Shown: positions 1-8,082 of the stretch, one piece after another | Numbering within the stretch: the stretch's first letter is position 1 | Layout of the letters: each line of letters starts with the position of its first letter | Virus record (IMG/VR): IMGVR_UViG_3300040806_002115 | Span: 1-26,989 of that record | DNA: 26,989 nucleotides | DNA from: a virus | Direction: 5' to 3' (one strand) | Position numbers and translations under genes: made by a program | The notes under the pieces: model-generated | Databases searched by the model: none | What the model saw: the letters and a program-made list of their open reading frames with translations, nothing else | Told to the model about the DNA's origin: nothing

Positions 1-683
1 AGTGCTGCCATTAGTGTTGCTTTAATAGATTCAACAGCCATTGCATTATCGCCACGTTGTGCCGCTTTGTATGATTTCTTTTCGCGGTTGATGCCACCAC
101 TTAAATCTTTAATCATTACTTCGTGATCATCATACTTCTCATCTGGTTCGTTAGCATAGTCGCCTTCTTCAACTGCTTCTTCTGCAACAGCTTCACAACC
201 TTCGCCGCAAGCACTACATCTGCCAGTTCCATTACGCTCATCTTGAACAGGAGCACTGCAACAGTTGCTTACCATACCTTCTGCGTTTTCATCACCTGGA
301 GAGTATGCTTCGTCTGTATCTTCGTCGCCTGGCTCGCCCATCATTGCCGATAAACGTTCCATGTCCATACGTGGTGAAAGTGTTTTAGCACTAACTGGCT
401 CTGCTGCACCTAGTCCTGCGTTTTTCATCATGTCTAACAAATCAGCAACATGTTCTTTACCACTTGCATTCATGTTAACATTTACTGTTACAGGATTGTC
501 TTTGTCCATCTCTGGTGCAGGCATTGCAGGCATAGGTCCTTCATCAACCATTGATCCACATTCATCTACTGCTTGAATTGACTCTAAAATAGTTTTCATA
601 TCGTTAACATTTGATCCTGCTACTGACGGCTTATCGCCTGTTGCGGCCGAATCCATATTTTCTAATATTTTTTTCATATCCAT
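1..683 (-). CDS. Partial acidic virion-associated protein of marine T4-like phages, function unknown (3' end beyond window)
   Basis: The minus frame starts at ATG 683 and stays open for 227 codons to the window edge, so the C-terminus is missing. An AGGAGG ribosome site lies about 8 nt upstream, inside the end of the preceding gene. The product is acidic and Met-rich at the N-terminus. A segment near residues 66-90 resembles a conserved stretch I associate with hypothetical proteins of marine T4-like phages. It has a Cys cluster (C141, C142, C156, C159, C163) compatible with a small zinc site, and a conserved-looking tract near residues 177-216 (YANEPDEKY, then DLSGGINREKK, then GDNAMAV). I cannot assign a function. 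Its place at the 3' end of a late structural operon suggests a virion or assembly role. Frame, start and openness are read directly; family resemblance is from memory. Confidence 0.8.
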   Translation of the reverse strand, partial: MDMKKILENMDSAATGDKPSVAGSNVNDMKTILESIQAVDECGSMVDEGPMPAMPAPEMDKDNPVTVNVNMNASGKEHVADLLDMMKNAGLGAAEPVSAKTLSPRMDMERLSAMMGEPGDEDTDEAYSPGDENAEGMVSNCCSAPVQDERNGTGRCSACGEGCEAVAEEAVEEGDYANEPDEKYDDHEVMIKDLSGGINREKKSYKAAQRGDNAMAVESIKATLMAA

Positions 684-687
684 AATT

Positions 688-1245
688 TCAGCCTCCTACA
701 ACTGCTTTAGTATTTTCTACATCGCCAATGTCCGATGACTCTCCAACTGGTGCACCTTCAGCACCGCTGTGTTCATTTTCTTTGCGAGCAGTTTCTAATT
801 CTTTTAACAAACTCATTACACGACTTCCTGCAACATCTTCTTGTGCAGTTTCGCCGCCCATGTCTTCCTTAGTTAACATAGTTTCATAAGGCGCAGTGTC
901 TTTTGATTTTTGATATTCTTCTCTAGGATCATTCATATTGCGTACAATAATATATGCCTGGTCAATGCCGCAACACTTACCTAAATATTCTTGTAGTACT
1001 TGACTAGTTGTCGGATATTCAACTTCTGCTTCAAAATATGTAACTTCCATATTTTGTAACTGTGGGAAGTCTAGTGGACGTTCTTGTATTGGTGTCTTTT
1101 TACCCGATGTCATGTTTATCACACTAAATTTCTTTAGAGCAGTTTCTAAATTATCTACACAGTCGTCTGGACAGTCTCCAGCAACTCCTATTTTAAATTC
1201 ATAAGTCTTTTTAGACTCGGTAAGTATTTCTGTAAATGATCTCAT
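688..1245 (-). CDS. Conserved hypothetical protein of the late structural operon
   Basis: A 185-residue product beginning MRSFTEILTESKKTYEFKI. The N-terminal 115 residues look like a compact alpha/beta domain; the tail after about residue 120 is polar, low-complexity and Gly/Ser/Glu-rich, likely disordered. Paired Cys residues occur in GDCPDDC (24-30) and GKCCG (89-93). Similar proteins recur next to gp16/gp4 in marine T4-like phages, but I know of no function. It is preceded by a late-promoter-like octamer at 1273-1280 and followed after 4 nt by the next gene, whose ribosome site overlaps its stop codon, so the two are probably co-translated. There is no signal peptide or membrane segment. 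Confidence 0.85.
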   Translation of the reverse strand: MRSFTEILTESKKTYEFKIGVAGDCPDDCVDNLETALKKFSVINMTSGKKTPIQERPLDFPQLQNMEVTYFEAEVEYPTTSQVLQEYLGKCCGIDQAYIIVRNMNDPREEYQKSKDTAPYETMLTKEDMGGETAQEDVAGSRVMSLLKELETARKENEHSGAEGAPVGESSDIGDVENTKAVVGG

Positions 1246-1271
1246 TGCGCATTGATCCTGTTGTCTATGTA

Positions 1272-1772
1272 TTATTTATCTTTATCTAAGCCTTTAAGTC
1301 GTTCTAAAAGACTATTTCTATCAGTAACTACATAGCCTTCGCCGTTAATGATAGAGTCGTCATTTTTATTACTATCTTTATCCATTTTTTCTTTTTTAAG
1401 TTGTAGTTCAACCATTTTTAATTTTTTGTCTAATTTTGCAACTTTAGCATCTAATCCTGTTTTAAGCATTCCGCCTGCAACTTCAAATACACGACCGCTG
1501 TAACGACTTTCAACATTCATGCCTAAATCCATTAGATCTTCATATGCTTGCATTGCTTTATCTGCTACTTCATTAAGTTCTTTGTCAGCTGCTTCGCCTA
1601 GACCTTTTACACTCGGTAGCGCCGCAGTAATTTTATCAAACTCGGCTATGTCTCTAAAAGTTTCTGCTTGTTCAATTTCGTATGCCTTTTGTTCTTTTTC
1701 TTGATCTTCTGCTTGATCTATAATTTCTTTAGAATCAGGTAAGTTTAAAAGGTCTTCTAATTTTTTAGTCAT
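1272..1772 (-). CDS. gp16: Terminase small subunit, T4 gp16-like
   Basis: A 166-residue, highly charged and mostly helical protein, close in length to T4 gp16 (164 aa). The small terminase recognises DNA and regulates the large terminase during headful packaging into the prohead. Family-like features are the short acidic N-terminus ending in a Leu-rich LEDLLNLP stretch, a central helix pair near residues 75-110 (YEDLMDLGMNVESRYSGRVF, then EVAGGMLKTG), and a Lys-rich coiled-coil segment (about 108-134) ending in KKLKMVELQLKKEK. In T4, gene 16 sits between 15 and 17; here it lies downstream of gp4 on the opposite strand from gp15, and gp17 is not in the window. A late-promoter octamer lies at 1799-1806. 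The call rests on pattern similarity, not an alignment. Confidence 0.75.
   Translation of the reverse strand: MTKKLEDLLNLPDSKEIIDQAEDQEKEQKAYEIEQAETFRDIAEFDKITAALPSVKGLGEAADKELNEVADKAMQAYEDLMDLGMNVESRYSGRVFEVAGGMLKTGLDAKVAKLDKKLKMVELQLKKEKMDKDSNKNDDSIINGEGYVVTDRNSLLERLKGLDKDK
1273..1280 (-). promoter_or_regulatory. Late-promoter-like octamer (GATAAATA)
   Basis: Minus-strand GATAAATA overlapping the gp16 stop codon, 28 nt upstream of the gene starting at 1245. It matches the T4 late box at seven of eight positions. Confidence 0.5.
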
Positions 1773-1798
1773 GGGTCCTATCCATTATATGCTACTAT

Positions 1799-1806
1799 TA
1801 TTTATC
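1799..1806 (-). promoter_or_regulatory. Late-promoter-like octamer (GATAAATA) before gp16
   Basis: Minus-strand GATAAATA, 27 nt upstream of the gp16 ATG, overlapping the last codons of gp4. The same octamer and spacing occur before the gene at 1245. Confidence 0.5.
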
Positions 1807-2239
1807 TTTTACGACCATTGTGGAAAATATCATCTTCAGTAACAATACGGAATATTATTCCTTTTTGTTTACACCATGCTCTTGCAGCTTCCCATTTAGC
1901 TTGATTTATTACATAATGTGCTTGATTGTGTTTACTTCTGCCTAATCTTTCTCGCATTGCTTGATTGGCAGGTTTAACTTCGATTAATTCTACACGCTGC
2001 TTCGTGCCTTTGTCTGAATAAACTATAAAAAAATCTGGAACATATATAGTTTGCTTACCGGTAAGTGGATTTCTATAAGGTATACGTATTGCTTCACTAG
2101 CCCATTGTAATATAGCAGGATGATCGTCACACATTTTCATAAATGTAAATTCCCATCCTGATCTGTATGTAGGTGTTTTTGTACCTACATACTTTTGTGG
2201 ATTTTTTAGATTATATTTACCTTGAGCAAAACGTCCCAT
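1802..2239 (-). CDS. gp4: Head completion protein, T4 gp4-like (nuclease-fold)
   Basis: A 145-residue protein closely matching the T4 gp4 (gp50/65) layout: GKYNLKNPQKYVGTK at residues 7-21, then YRSGWEFTFMKMCD (25-38), IPYRNP (53-58), YVPDFFIVY (66-74), VELIEVKP (83-90) and a C-terminal FRIVTEDD (131-138). The D-x(n)-E-x-K pattern (PDFF, then LIEVKP) is the core of a PD-(D/E)xK-type nuclease fold. In T4, gp4 is added to the filled head and is needed for head completion before tail joining. The ATG overlaps the stop of the upstream gene as TAATG, indicating coupled translation. Length is typical and no key residue appears missing. Confidence 0.9.
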   Translation of the reverse strand: MGRFAQGKYNLKNPQKYVGTKTPTYRSGWEFTFMKMCDDHPAILQWASEAIRIPYRNPLTGKQTIYVPDFFIVYSDKGTKQRVELIEVKPANQAMRERLGRSKHNQAHYVINQAKWEAARAWCKQKGIIFRIVTEDDIFHNGRKR

Positions 2240-2604
2240 TAGATAATAATATTTCTAGCCTCGAGTCTCAAACCTTCAATGTTAGTTTTAAAACCTAACT
2301 GACTAGTTTTATCTCTGCTGTTATTAAGTATTTGTCCTATAACATTATTAAGTTGTACATCATTAACGCCGTCTAAAGTGTCTAATAGTTTTTGTACAGA
2401 AATTTTATCAGTTCTTGCTTGTGCTAATAATGTATTAGCAGTTGAAGTTGCACTAACTTCTTCAAAGCCTCTTTTCAAAAAATAACCAATTACTGCATCG
2501 ATATCGGCTGCACTAAATGCTGCTGTTGGTTGATAAAATTTGTCAAAAAATCGTTTAACTTTTGTGGCGCTGTCTGGACTTAACGTATTTGGTAACTGTG
2601 ACAA
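2239..2604 (-). CDS. Small hypothetical protein between gp4 and the tube-like baseplate gene
   Basis: A 121-residue, helix-rich, soluble protein with no motif I recognise. It starts at TTG (plus 2602-2604), supported by an AGGAG ribosome site 7 nt upstream and no better ATG nearby. Its stop codon overlaps the gp4 start (TAATG), and it follows the upstream gene by 10 nt, so it belongs to the same operon. Proteins of this size lie beside gp4 in other marine T4-like phages, but T4 itself has none there. A structural or assembly role is inferred only from neighbours. Confidence 0.8.
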   Translation of the reverse strand: MSQLPNTLSPDSATKVKRFFDKFYQPTAAFSAADIDAVIGYFLKRGFEEVSATSTANTLLAQARTDKISVQKLLDTLDGVNDVQLNNVIGQILNNSRDKTSQLGFKTNIEGLRLEARNIII

Positions 2605-2614
2605 TAAATTTCTC

Positions 2615-3790
2615 CTATTTTATAGCATTTACAACTGCGTTTGCTAGATTTACAATTTTTCTATCGCCGCCTACTAATTTTCCAATAACTTCTTTTTGTA
2701 TTGCTTGTTGAGTTGCGCCTTCTAACGTGTCATACTGTTGAAAATTTCTACTATTATACGAATCACTAAATGAACCTGTGCCTAAAGCAACTTTAACCAA
2801 ACTATTTAAAGCAGCAGGATTGTTTAATATTCTATCAGCAAGTACATTAGGATCGTTATTTACATCTCTAACAGTATTTGCAATTCTTATAACAAGGTCA
2901 GCTTCTGGTGCACCTGGAAATCTAAGATTACTTATGCCGCCAGTACTCAATACCGAATCAGCTATTATTGCTCCTAATGTAGGAGCACCGCTGGAATTTC
3001 TACCTAATAATGGATTAGTAGGATAACCAAAATTATTTGATGTGTGTCTAAAAGGTCTAGGTTGATTAGCATAAAATTGTTCTAGTTTATCACTGACAGG
3101 ACTAGGTGTATTATCGTATCCAGTTTCTGGTGCAGTAAATCCTTTTGGCGTGTCAAAATCATTTACATATCCGCTATCATATAATACCGATTCGTACATT
3201 ACTGTTAATTGATTTTCAGTAATACCTGAGGCGTCACTATAATCTAAATCACTATGTTGCCAGTTTTGCACTACTGGATTAATTAATGTATAACTATTCC
3301 ATTCTTGTTTTGCTAATTGAAAAATTTTAATTTCTTTAAAAAAGGGCGTATTAAAGTTATTATCTAACCCGTAGCTAGGAACACTGTTTGCAAACTTATC
3401 TAGTGGATCATAATCAAATCCAGAATTTTTCTTACCGTCTCTATAATAAAAATTGTAATATTCTTTTAATAAGTCTTTTGTGTGTCCTGCCATATCGTCG
3501 TGAAATGTAAAAGTTACAGGTTCGTAGTCTATTCGTGTTTGAATATTCTTTTTTCTATTATACTGTTGCACCGTAGAAATCTGTGATGTATATGAAGGTA
3601 AATTTAAACTTTTAACTAATACATTTATTAAATTATTTTTAAAAGAAGAAATAGGAGACTTAAATCTTGCTTCAGGTGTTAGGTCAAAATAGCAATGATA
3701 TAGATACTTAACCTTCGGAGAAAAATCAAGCCTCTGTTGTGTATATAAATTATGGGCATGCTGAGCATCTCGTAAAAGAATTGACGACAC
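2615..3790 (-). CDS. Tail-tube-fold baseplate protein (T4 gp54/gp48 type)
   Basis: A 391-residue protein. Residues 25-115 carry the signature seen in the tube family: KVKYLYHCYFDL, then TVQQYNRKKNIQT, then PVTFTFHDD followed by a Tyr-rich helix (EYYNFYYRD). This pattern (change of basis, long loop, beta strand ending in HDD) is the gp19-like fold that baseplate proteins gp54 and gp48 share, on which tube polymerisation starts. The C-terminal 130 residues are hydrophobic and helical. I chose GTG at 3790 because AAGGAG lies 7 nt upstream; the frame stays open 22 codons further, but that part is AT-rich leader containing a late-promoter octamer. It directly follows gp19 across a terminator. Whether it is gp54 or gp48 cannot be settled by eye; gp53 is less likely because of the tube signature. 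Confidence 0.7.
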   Translation of the reverse strand: MSSILLRDAQHAHNLYTQQRLDFSPKVKYLYHCYFDLTPEARFKSPISSFKNNLINVLVKSLNLPSYTSQISTVQQYNRKKNIQTRIDYEPVTFTFHDDMAGHTKDLLKEYYNFYYRDGKKNSGFDYDPLDKFANSVPSYGLDNNFNTPFFKEIKIFQLAKQEWNSYTLINPVVQNWQHSDLDYSDASGITENQLTVMYESVLYDSGYVNDFDTPKGFTAPETGYDNTPSPVSDKLEQFYANQPRPFRHTSNNFGYPTNPLLGRNSSGAPTLGAIIADSVLSTGGISNLRFPGAPEADLVIRIANTVRDVNNDPNVLADRILNNPAALNSLVKVALGTGSFSDSYNSRNFQQYDTLEGATQQAIQKEVIGKLVGGDRKIVNLANAVVNAIK

Positions 3791-3809
3791 AATGAATCTC
3801 CTTATAAAG

Positions 3810-3817
3810 TATTTATT
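3810..3817 (-). promoter_or_regulatory. Late-promoter-like octamer (AATAAATA)
   Basis: Minus-strand AATAAATA about 20 nt upstream of the GTG start at 3790, just downstream of the terminator that closes the gp18/gp19 unit. It resembles the T4 late -10 box TATAAATA recognised by the gp55-type sigma factor. It would let the baseplate/gp4/gp16 genes be transcribed independently. Confidence 0.5.
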
Positions 3818-3839
3818 ATAATTAATTATATACGCACAT

Positions 3840-3871
3840 AAAAAAATAGAGAGCAAAAGCTCTCTATTTTA
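3840..3871 (-). terminator. Intrinsic terminator after tail tube gene
   Basis: A perfect 12-bp stem (3843-3854 pairing with 3859-3870) with an AAAA loop. Read on minus, the stem is followed by a run of seven T (plus A at 3840-3846, partly within the stem). It lies 24 nt beyond the gp19 stop codon and upstream of the next gene's promoter, as expected for the end of a gp18-gp19 transcript. The plus-strand reading also has a short T run, so it could work both ways, but no plus gene ends here. Confidence 0.85.
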
Positions 3872-3893
3872 TAGTTATGCCACTATATAATAA

Positions 3894-4571
3894 TTAACCT
3901 TGAACTGACTGGTTACCTGTAACTAGTACTCCAGGTCCTGTTGATGTGTCACCGCTTGGTCTATTAACAGGTTCGCCTACGCCATTATTTCTAGTAGTTC
4001 CGTCTTGATCTGTTTGTACTGCATTATCGTATCTTATACTTAATGTAACAGTAACTGGATCAGTCGATGCACTATATGCTAATGAATTATAATTAGCTGA
4101 TTCTAAATAGCAACCTACTAGATTCCATTGTTCTAATACAGTCGGAGACGTTGCGTCTCCGCCGTTGCCGCCGTCTAATATTTGAATTTTTGTTTCAAAT
4201 TTATAACTTGCTCCAGAAACTGCACTTGCTTGTTCATAAAAGTCAAATTGTTTCTGTAACTGTTGTCCGGTTACTTTACTTATATTATTATTTACATCGT
4301 CACGTAATGTAAGTGTAATCGGATCCCAAGAATGTTTACCTGCTAGGTATGATCTTGAGTTATACACATCTAGTGTAATTGTTTCGAAATTAACTGTTGG
4401 ACGAGTAACGTCTACAACCTGTTTTGTTACTTCAGTTAGTAGTCCTCCGTCAATACCAAAATTTTGTAATACAACTCGAAATCTGTATTGCAATTTCGGC
4501 ATTAACAATGTACCGTTTCTTTGGCCATCGTCGATCGGAACCGAAATATTTCTTAATGATGTTAGTGGCAT
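3894..4571 (-). CDS. gp19: Tail tube protein, T4 gp19-like
   Basis: A 225-residue protein that polymerises into the inner tube through which DNA passes. Family features: LQYRFRVVLQNFG near the N-terminus, TKQVVDVTRPTVNFETITLD (49-68), then a Tyr/Ser loop (YNSRSYLAGKH), WDPITLTLRDD (82-92), a helical segment with FDFYEQ, WNLVGCYLES, and a final strand DPVTVTLSIRYDNA. The C-terminal 35 residues are Gly/Thr/Asn-rich and probably flexible or surface exposed, beyond the roughly 163 residues of T4 gp19. It lies directly downstream of the sheath gene, the T4 order, with its own late-promoter octamer at 4596-4603 and AGAGG ribosome site. Confidence 0.9.
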   Translation of the reverse strand: MPLTSLRNISVPIDDGQRNGTLLMPKLQYRFRVVLQNFGIDGGLLTEVTKQVVDVTRPTVNFETITLDVYNSRSYLAGKHSWDPITLTLRDDVNNNISKVTGQQLQKQFDFYEQASAVSGASYKFETKIQILDGGNGGDATSPTVLEQWNLVGCYLESANYNSLAYSASTDPVTVTLSIRYDNAVQTDQDGTTRNNGVGEPVNRPSGDTSTGPGVLVTGNQSVQG

Positions 4572-4595
4572 ATTTTATCCTCTCTTTGATACATA

Positions 4596-4603
4596 TATTT
4601 AGC
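4596..4603 (-). promoter_or_regulatory. Late-promoter-like octamer (GCTAAATA) before gp19
   Basis: Minus-strand GCTAAATA, 24 nt upstream of the gp19 start, between sheath and tube genes. It would give extra transcripts of the abundant tube protein. Confidence 0.5.
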
Positions 4604-4617
4604 TCTTTTTAGTAATC

Positions 4618-4631
4618 AGGCCCTAGGGCCT
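4618..4631. terminator. GC-rich perfect palindrome between gp18 and gp19
   Basis: AGGCCCTAGGGCCT is a perfect 14-nt palindrome 5 nt past the gp18 stop. Its GC-rich arms stand out in AT-rich DNA. It can fold into a short hairpin, but neither strand has a clear T run after it, so it may be a weak terminator, an RNA-processing or stabilising hairpin, or a protein-binding site. Confidence 0.4.
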
Positions 4632-4636
4632 AATTA

Positions 4637-7600
4637 TTAACCTCCTAATGCAGCAATTTCGCCTGTGTTTTTAATACGCAACGGAATGTAAATAAATTCA
4701 ATTGCTTTTACTGGTTCAATTGCTATATCTAACCAAAGCTCGTTACGATCAATTCTAGCTGGTGTATTATTTGAATCATCACATACTGTAATGAAATCAT
4801 ACAATGCACGTAAGCTAACTAATTCTAAACAAAATGCATCAGCTGCTGATTTGACTTGATCTCTTGTGATTCTGTCATTCGGTTCAAACAAGTAAGGTCT
4901 TGCTAATAGTTCAAGCTGTGTTCTCATATAAACAATCAATCTTGCTACATTAACTCTGTCAAGAGCGCTTGCATTTCTTGCTCTAGTTTTTTGACCAAAT
5001 ACAACTAATCCTGCTCCACTAATAAATGTAATTGGATTAATATTATTTTCGTATAATGTATCTCTTTGTCCTGTATTAAGAGAAATACTTACAAACTCTC
5101 CTTCAGAATTTACATATCCTGAACTTGTTGCATTTGTAACTCCGCCACGTCTTGTACCAGCTGGTGCAAACCATGGATAAGCAACCTGATCATTTATTAT
5201 CATTGTGCGTAGAGCCATATGACTCGGTGGAACAACAACGTTATTACCGTTATTATCACTTGTGAATCCCCATGGATAATACATACCTAAATATTCATCA
5301 AAGCTCACAGCACCATTATCATTATCTTCTACTGCCGAACGAACATTTGATGCCCAGTTATTCAAAGATGTTGCATCTGGTGTTAATCTTGCAGGGGAAT
5401 CACCTACAACAAATCCTGTTAAGCGTCTGTCGTAATTAAGTGTAATCAATTCTCCGATTAATTCCGGATATCCTGGACACGCCATTAAGTTAAATCTTCT
5501 TGCTTCTTCGTCGCGGATATCTTGGTTACCGTTAACAGTTGCTTGCAATGACTGTACAACTGATTTACGTTGTGCAAGTCTACCAAATGTACCCGAACCG
5601 TCTGCATTGTTACCACTTAGTGTTACCCAACGGTGTGGATAATATGCATCCATTGATTGTGCAGTACCATTAGCATCAAATTCATCGCCGCTATCAACTG
5701 TATATTGCTCGTTATCACCCGATGTATCTATGTAGTTGCGCTCAAAACGCTTAACGTTAAATCCGCTTCTACGTGTGTTCCATAGCAACATACCTTTTGG
5801 ATATAGTGCCGGATCTGGACAATCAGGATCTACATAGTTACTTTCTAATAAATCTGTGATTTCTGCTGCATCACTTTCTGATCCTGCTGCGCCCCAACGT
5901 GCGTCTGCAAATAGTATACCATTTTCAGTTGTTTGATCTGTTTTATCTACTAACACCCACGAACTTAACGCTTCGTTATATTTGTATACAGTTCCGTACT
6001 CTTCAATGTCGCCAGTTGCAATCCAAATATCGCCATCTTGTAATGGATTTGATTGTGAATTTTCAGTAGGTTCACTAGCTGACACTATAGGTCCATTTGG
6101 ATCTGTATCACCAGTACCATTTCCGTGATCATAATTTAAATACCCTATCCAGTTTGCACCGTCGTGTATCATCATATCAACTTCGTCTACTACTGAATTG
6201 TACCAAACTTCACCGTCTGCTGTTAAGCTTAATGGTGCATCAACTGCTGGAGTATAGTTTAATACTTTCCAGTTTGAAGCTAAAAATACATTAGCAACGC
6301 TGCCTTCACCTAGTAGTGTCGGTGCGTCTGTAGTAATTTGTGTTGGTGCATTATACAAGTTTGATGTAGTTGCAGTATTACCTGCTTCAAATACAGCAAA
6401 TCCTGTTAAAGCTAATGCCCCGTCGATATCGTAAAGATAAAAATCACCACCTGTTTTATGTTCAATAGCAATTCTATTTTGACTATCAACACTTGCTACA
6501 ATATTTGTTAAACCTGCTGCGTTAATTGCGCCTGCAATTGTATCTGCATCACCTGATGCGCCTGCTGCTGTAAAACTAACAGTTACTGGTGCAGCAAATA
6601 CATTTGAATTTGTTTTTGTTTCAGCAATTGCAAAGTCATATGCAACTAAATTTGTTAATCCAGTTGTAATTTTAGGACTTTTAATAGATGTAGCACCGTT
6701 AGAATTTCTACGATAAAATTTAAAGTTAACTTTCGGATTAGTATCTTCTTCAATATTTACTTTTGCATAAAGATCGCCTGTTACAAGATTTGACCCGCCA
6801 CCTGCTCTGTCTAATCCATATAGTGCTGCTGAACTAGTTTGAAAAGCAGGAACAGTTATTCTTTCCCATAAATTAGTTTCAGCGTTATAATTTTTTATAC
6901 GTAGATCAATACCGCCATTTGGTTCTGTTGTTTTAAACCAAATTGAACCAGTTGGTCTTGGGTTAACATCTACTGCTTTAAATGCAGGTACACTTGTATG
7001 ATCAGCAACAGCAATTTTAGGTGAATAATAAGTGCCTGCTACTAGCCCAAGTTCTGCATTTGCTGTTCCTGCGCCTATTACTAAGCTGTCGTTTGTTGTA
7101 TATATTTCTAATGCACTATCTACAACTGCTGCCGATACTCCTGAAATACCTGCATCATTAATATCCACTGCTGCTAATGCTGCCGATGCACCACTTAATG
7201 TAATTGCTACTGCGCCGTCAATAATAACTGTATTACTAGGTGTAACTGTTGGATTTTGCAACGACCCTCTTACTGTATAATGACTAGACTTCCATGCATC
7301 TGACCCAACTTCTACCCAAGTTCCGCTATTATTTTTATAGTATGCTCTATTCATAGTGGTAATGGCTACAATGCAATAATCGCCTATTGCACCTACACTT
7401 GCTTTAGGTGCTCCCGGTGATGATAAACTTTCGCCTACTGTTCTATTAACATCATTTGGAGTTAAAACAATAGGTATTATAGTATTAAAACTTTGTCCGC
7501 CAGCTGAATTAATAGCTGCGCCATTCCATTCTTGAATTCCAAAGTCTGTAGATTGTACATCAAACCAGTATGCGCCTGCTGCTGGTTCGCCTCCTGGTGC

Positions 7601-7972
7601 AGTTGCACTTGCTGTTAGTTTTCCTAAATCAAGATCTGCTCTACATACATATACACGATTAGTAACTCCTAATAACGAATATGCAGTTTGTAGTCCGTAT
7701 TCATTTAGTTCTCCTGCATGAATCGGATTATTGTTAGTATCAGTATAAAATGTTGGAGTACCAAATAATTCAACTAATTCTCTTTGTGAAGTAACTAAGT
7801 ATGGTGTTCCAGCATTTGCTGCTAGTGTTCCTGCTGCTAACTCTGAGCCTCCGCCGTTTAGTTTATTTTCAGCAGAAGCTACAAATATCATAGGTACAGT
7901 ACCAGCAGCTGCCGGAGTATAAAAACTCTCGTCTATGACTTGTACTTCTACACCTGGTGATGTTAATGCCAT
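4637..7972 (-). CDS. gp18: Tail sheath protein, T4 gp18-like, greatly expanded
   Basis: A 1111-residue contractile sheath subunit (T4 gp18 is 659 aa). The N-terminus (SPGVEVQVIDES, residues 5-16; LFGTPTFYTD, 69-78) and C-terminal third (about 820-1111) are sheath-like: VVGDSPARLTPD (855-866), PITFISGAGLVVFGQKTRA (980-998), SALDRVNVARLIVYMRTQLE (1002-1021) and a final strand region IEPVKAIEFIYIPLRI. Residues about 130-700 are extra. They are rich in Ala/Thr/Gly beta structure with at least five copies of a loose 'GxIW...Y...W' hairpin motif (near 132-152, 196-221, 341-372, 586-611, 646-674). Sheath insertions of this type project outward, so the extra mass is likely exposed on the tail surface. 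An AGGAG site precedes the ATG and a late-promoter octamer lies at 8007-8014. Confidence 0.93.
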   Translation of the reverse strand: MALTSPGVEVQVIDESFYTPAAAGTVPMIFVASAENKLNGGGSELAAGTLAANAGTPYLVTSQRELVELFGTPTFYTDTNNNPIHAGELNEYGLQTAYSLLGVTNRVYVCRADLDLGKLTASATAPGGEPAAGAYWFDVQSTDFGIQEWNGAAINSAGGQSFNTIIPIVLTPNDVNRTVGESLSSPGAPKASVGAIGDYCIVAITTMNRAYYKNNSGTWVEVGSDAWKSSHYTVRGSLQNPTVTPSNTVIIDGAVAITLSGASAALAAVDINDAGISGVSAAVVDSALEIYTTNDSLVIGAGTANAELGLVAGTYYSPKIAVADHTSVPAFKAVDVNPRPTGSIWFKTTEPNGGIDLRIKNYNAETNLWERITVPAFQTSSAALYGLDRAGGGSNLVTGDLYAKVNIEEDTNPKVNFKFYRRNSNGATSIKSPKITTGLTNLVAYDFAIAETKTNSNVFAAPVTVSFTAAGASGDADTIAGAINAAGLTNIVASVDSQNRIAIEHKTGGDFYLYDIDGALALTGFAVFEAGNTATTSNLYNAPTQITTDAPTLLGEGSVANVFLASNWKVLNYTPAVDAPLSLTADGEVWYNSVVDEVDMMIHDGANWIGYLNYDHGNGTGDTDPNGPIVSASEPTENSQSNPLQDGDIWIATGDIEEYGTVYKYNEALSSWVLVDKTDQTTENGILFADARWGAAGSESDAAEITDLLESNYVDPDCPDPALYPKGMLLWNTRRSGFNVKRFERNYIDTSGDNEQYTVDSGDEFDANGTAQSMDAYYPHRWVTLSGNNADGSGTFGRLAQRKSVVQSLQATVNGNQDIRDEEARRFNLMACPGYPELIGELITLNYDRRLTGFVVGDSPARLTPDATSLNNWASNVRSAVEDNDNGAVSFDEYLGMYYPWGFTSDNNGNNVVVPPSHMALRTMIINDQVAYPWFAPAGTRRGGVTNATSSGYVNSEGEFVSISLNTGQRDTLYENNINPITFISGAGLVVFGQKTRARNASALDRVNVARLIVYMRTQLELLARPYLFEPNDRITRDQVKSAADAFCLELVSLRALYDFITVCDDSNNTPARIDRNELWLDIAIEPVKAIEFIYIPLRIKNTGEIAALGG

Positions 7973-8006
7973 TTTTTCTTTCTCCTATTGGGTAGTGTTC
8001 TTATTG

Positions 8007-8014
8007 TATTTAGT
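8007..8014 (-). promoter_or_regulatory. Late-promoter-like octamer (ACTAAATA) before gp18
   Basis: Minus-strand ACTAAATA, about 35 nt upstream of the sheath ATG, with the AGGAG ribosome site between. Matches the CTAAATA-type late box described for marine T4-like phages. Confidence 0.55.
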
Positions 8015-8069
8015 AGATTTATTTTAAATTCACCTATTAAACCATACAAAAAAGGGGCAAAAAAGGTGC

Positions 8070-8077
8070 GATAAATA
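8070..8077 (+). promoter_or_regulatory. Late-promoter-like octamer (GATAAATA) before the HNH-like gene
   Basis: Plus-strand GATAAATA ending 5 nt before the ATG at 8083. If transcription starts the usual distance downstream, the mRNA would begin at or just after that ATG, so this would yield a leaderless message or the box is a chance match. Confidence 0.35.
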
Positions 8078-8082
8078 AAGTT

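Noticed and set aside
2615-3790. Baseplate wedge gp53
   Set aside because: Position next to gp4 suggested gp53 as in T4, but the PVTFTFHDD and QQYNRKKNIQT segments are tube-family features.
3791-3856. N-terminal extension of the tube-like baseplate protein
   Set aside because: The frame is open to an earlier start, but it encodes an AT-rich leader containing the promoter box; GTG 3790 has a good ribosome site and fits the family start.
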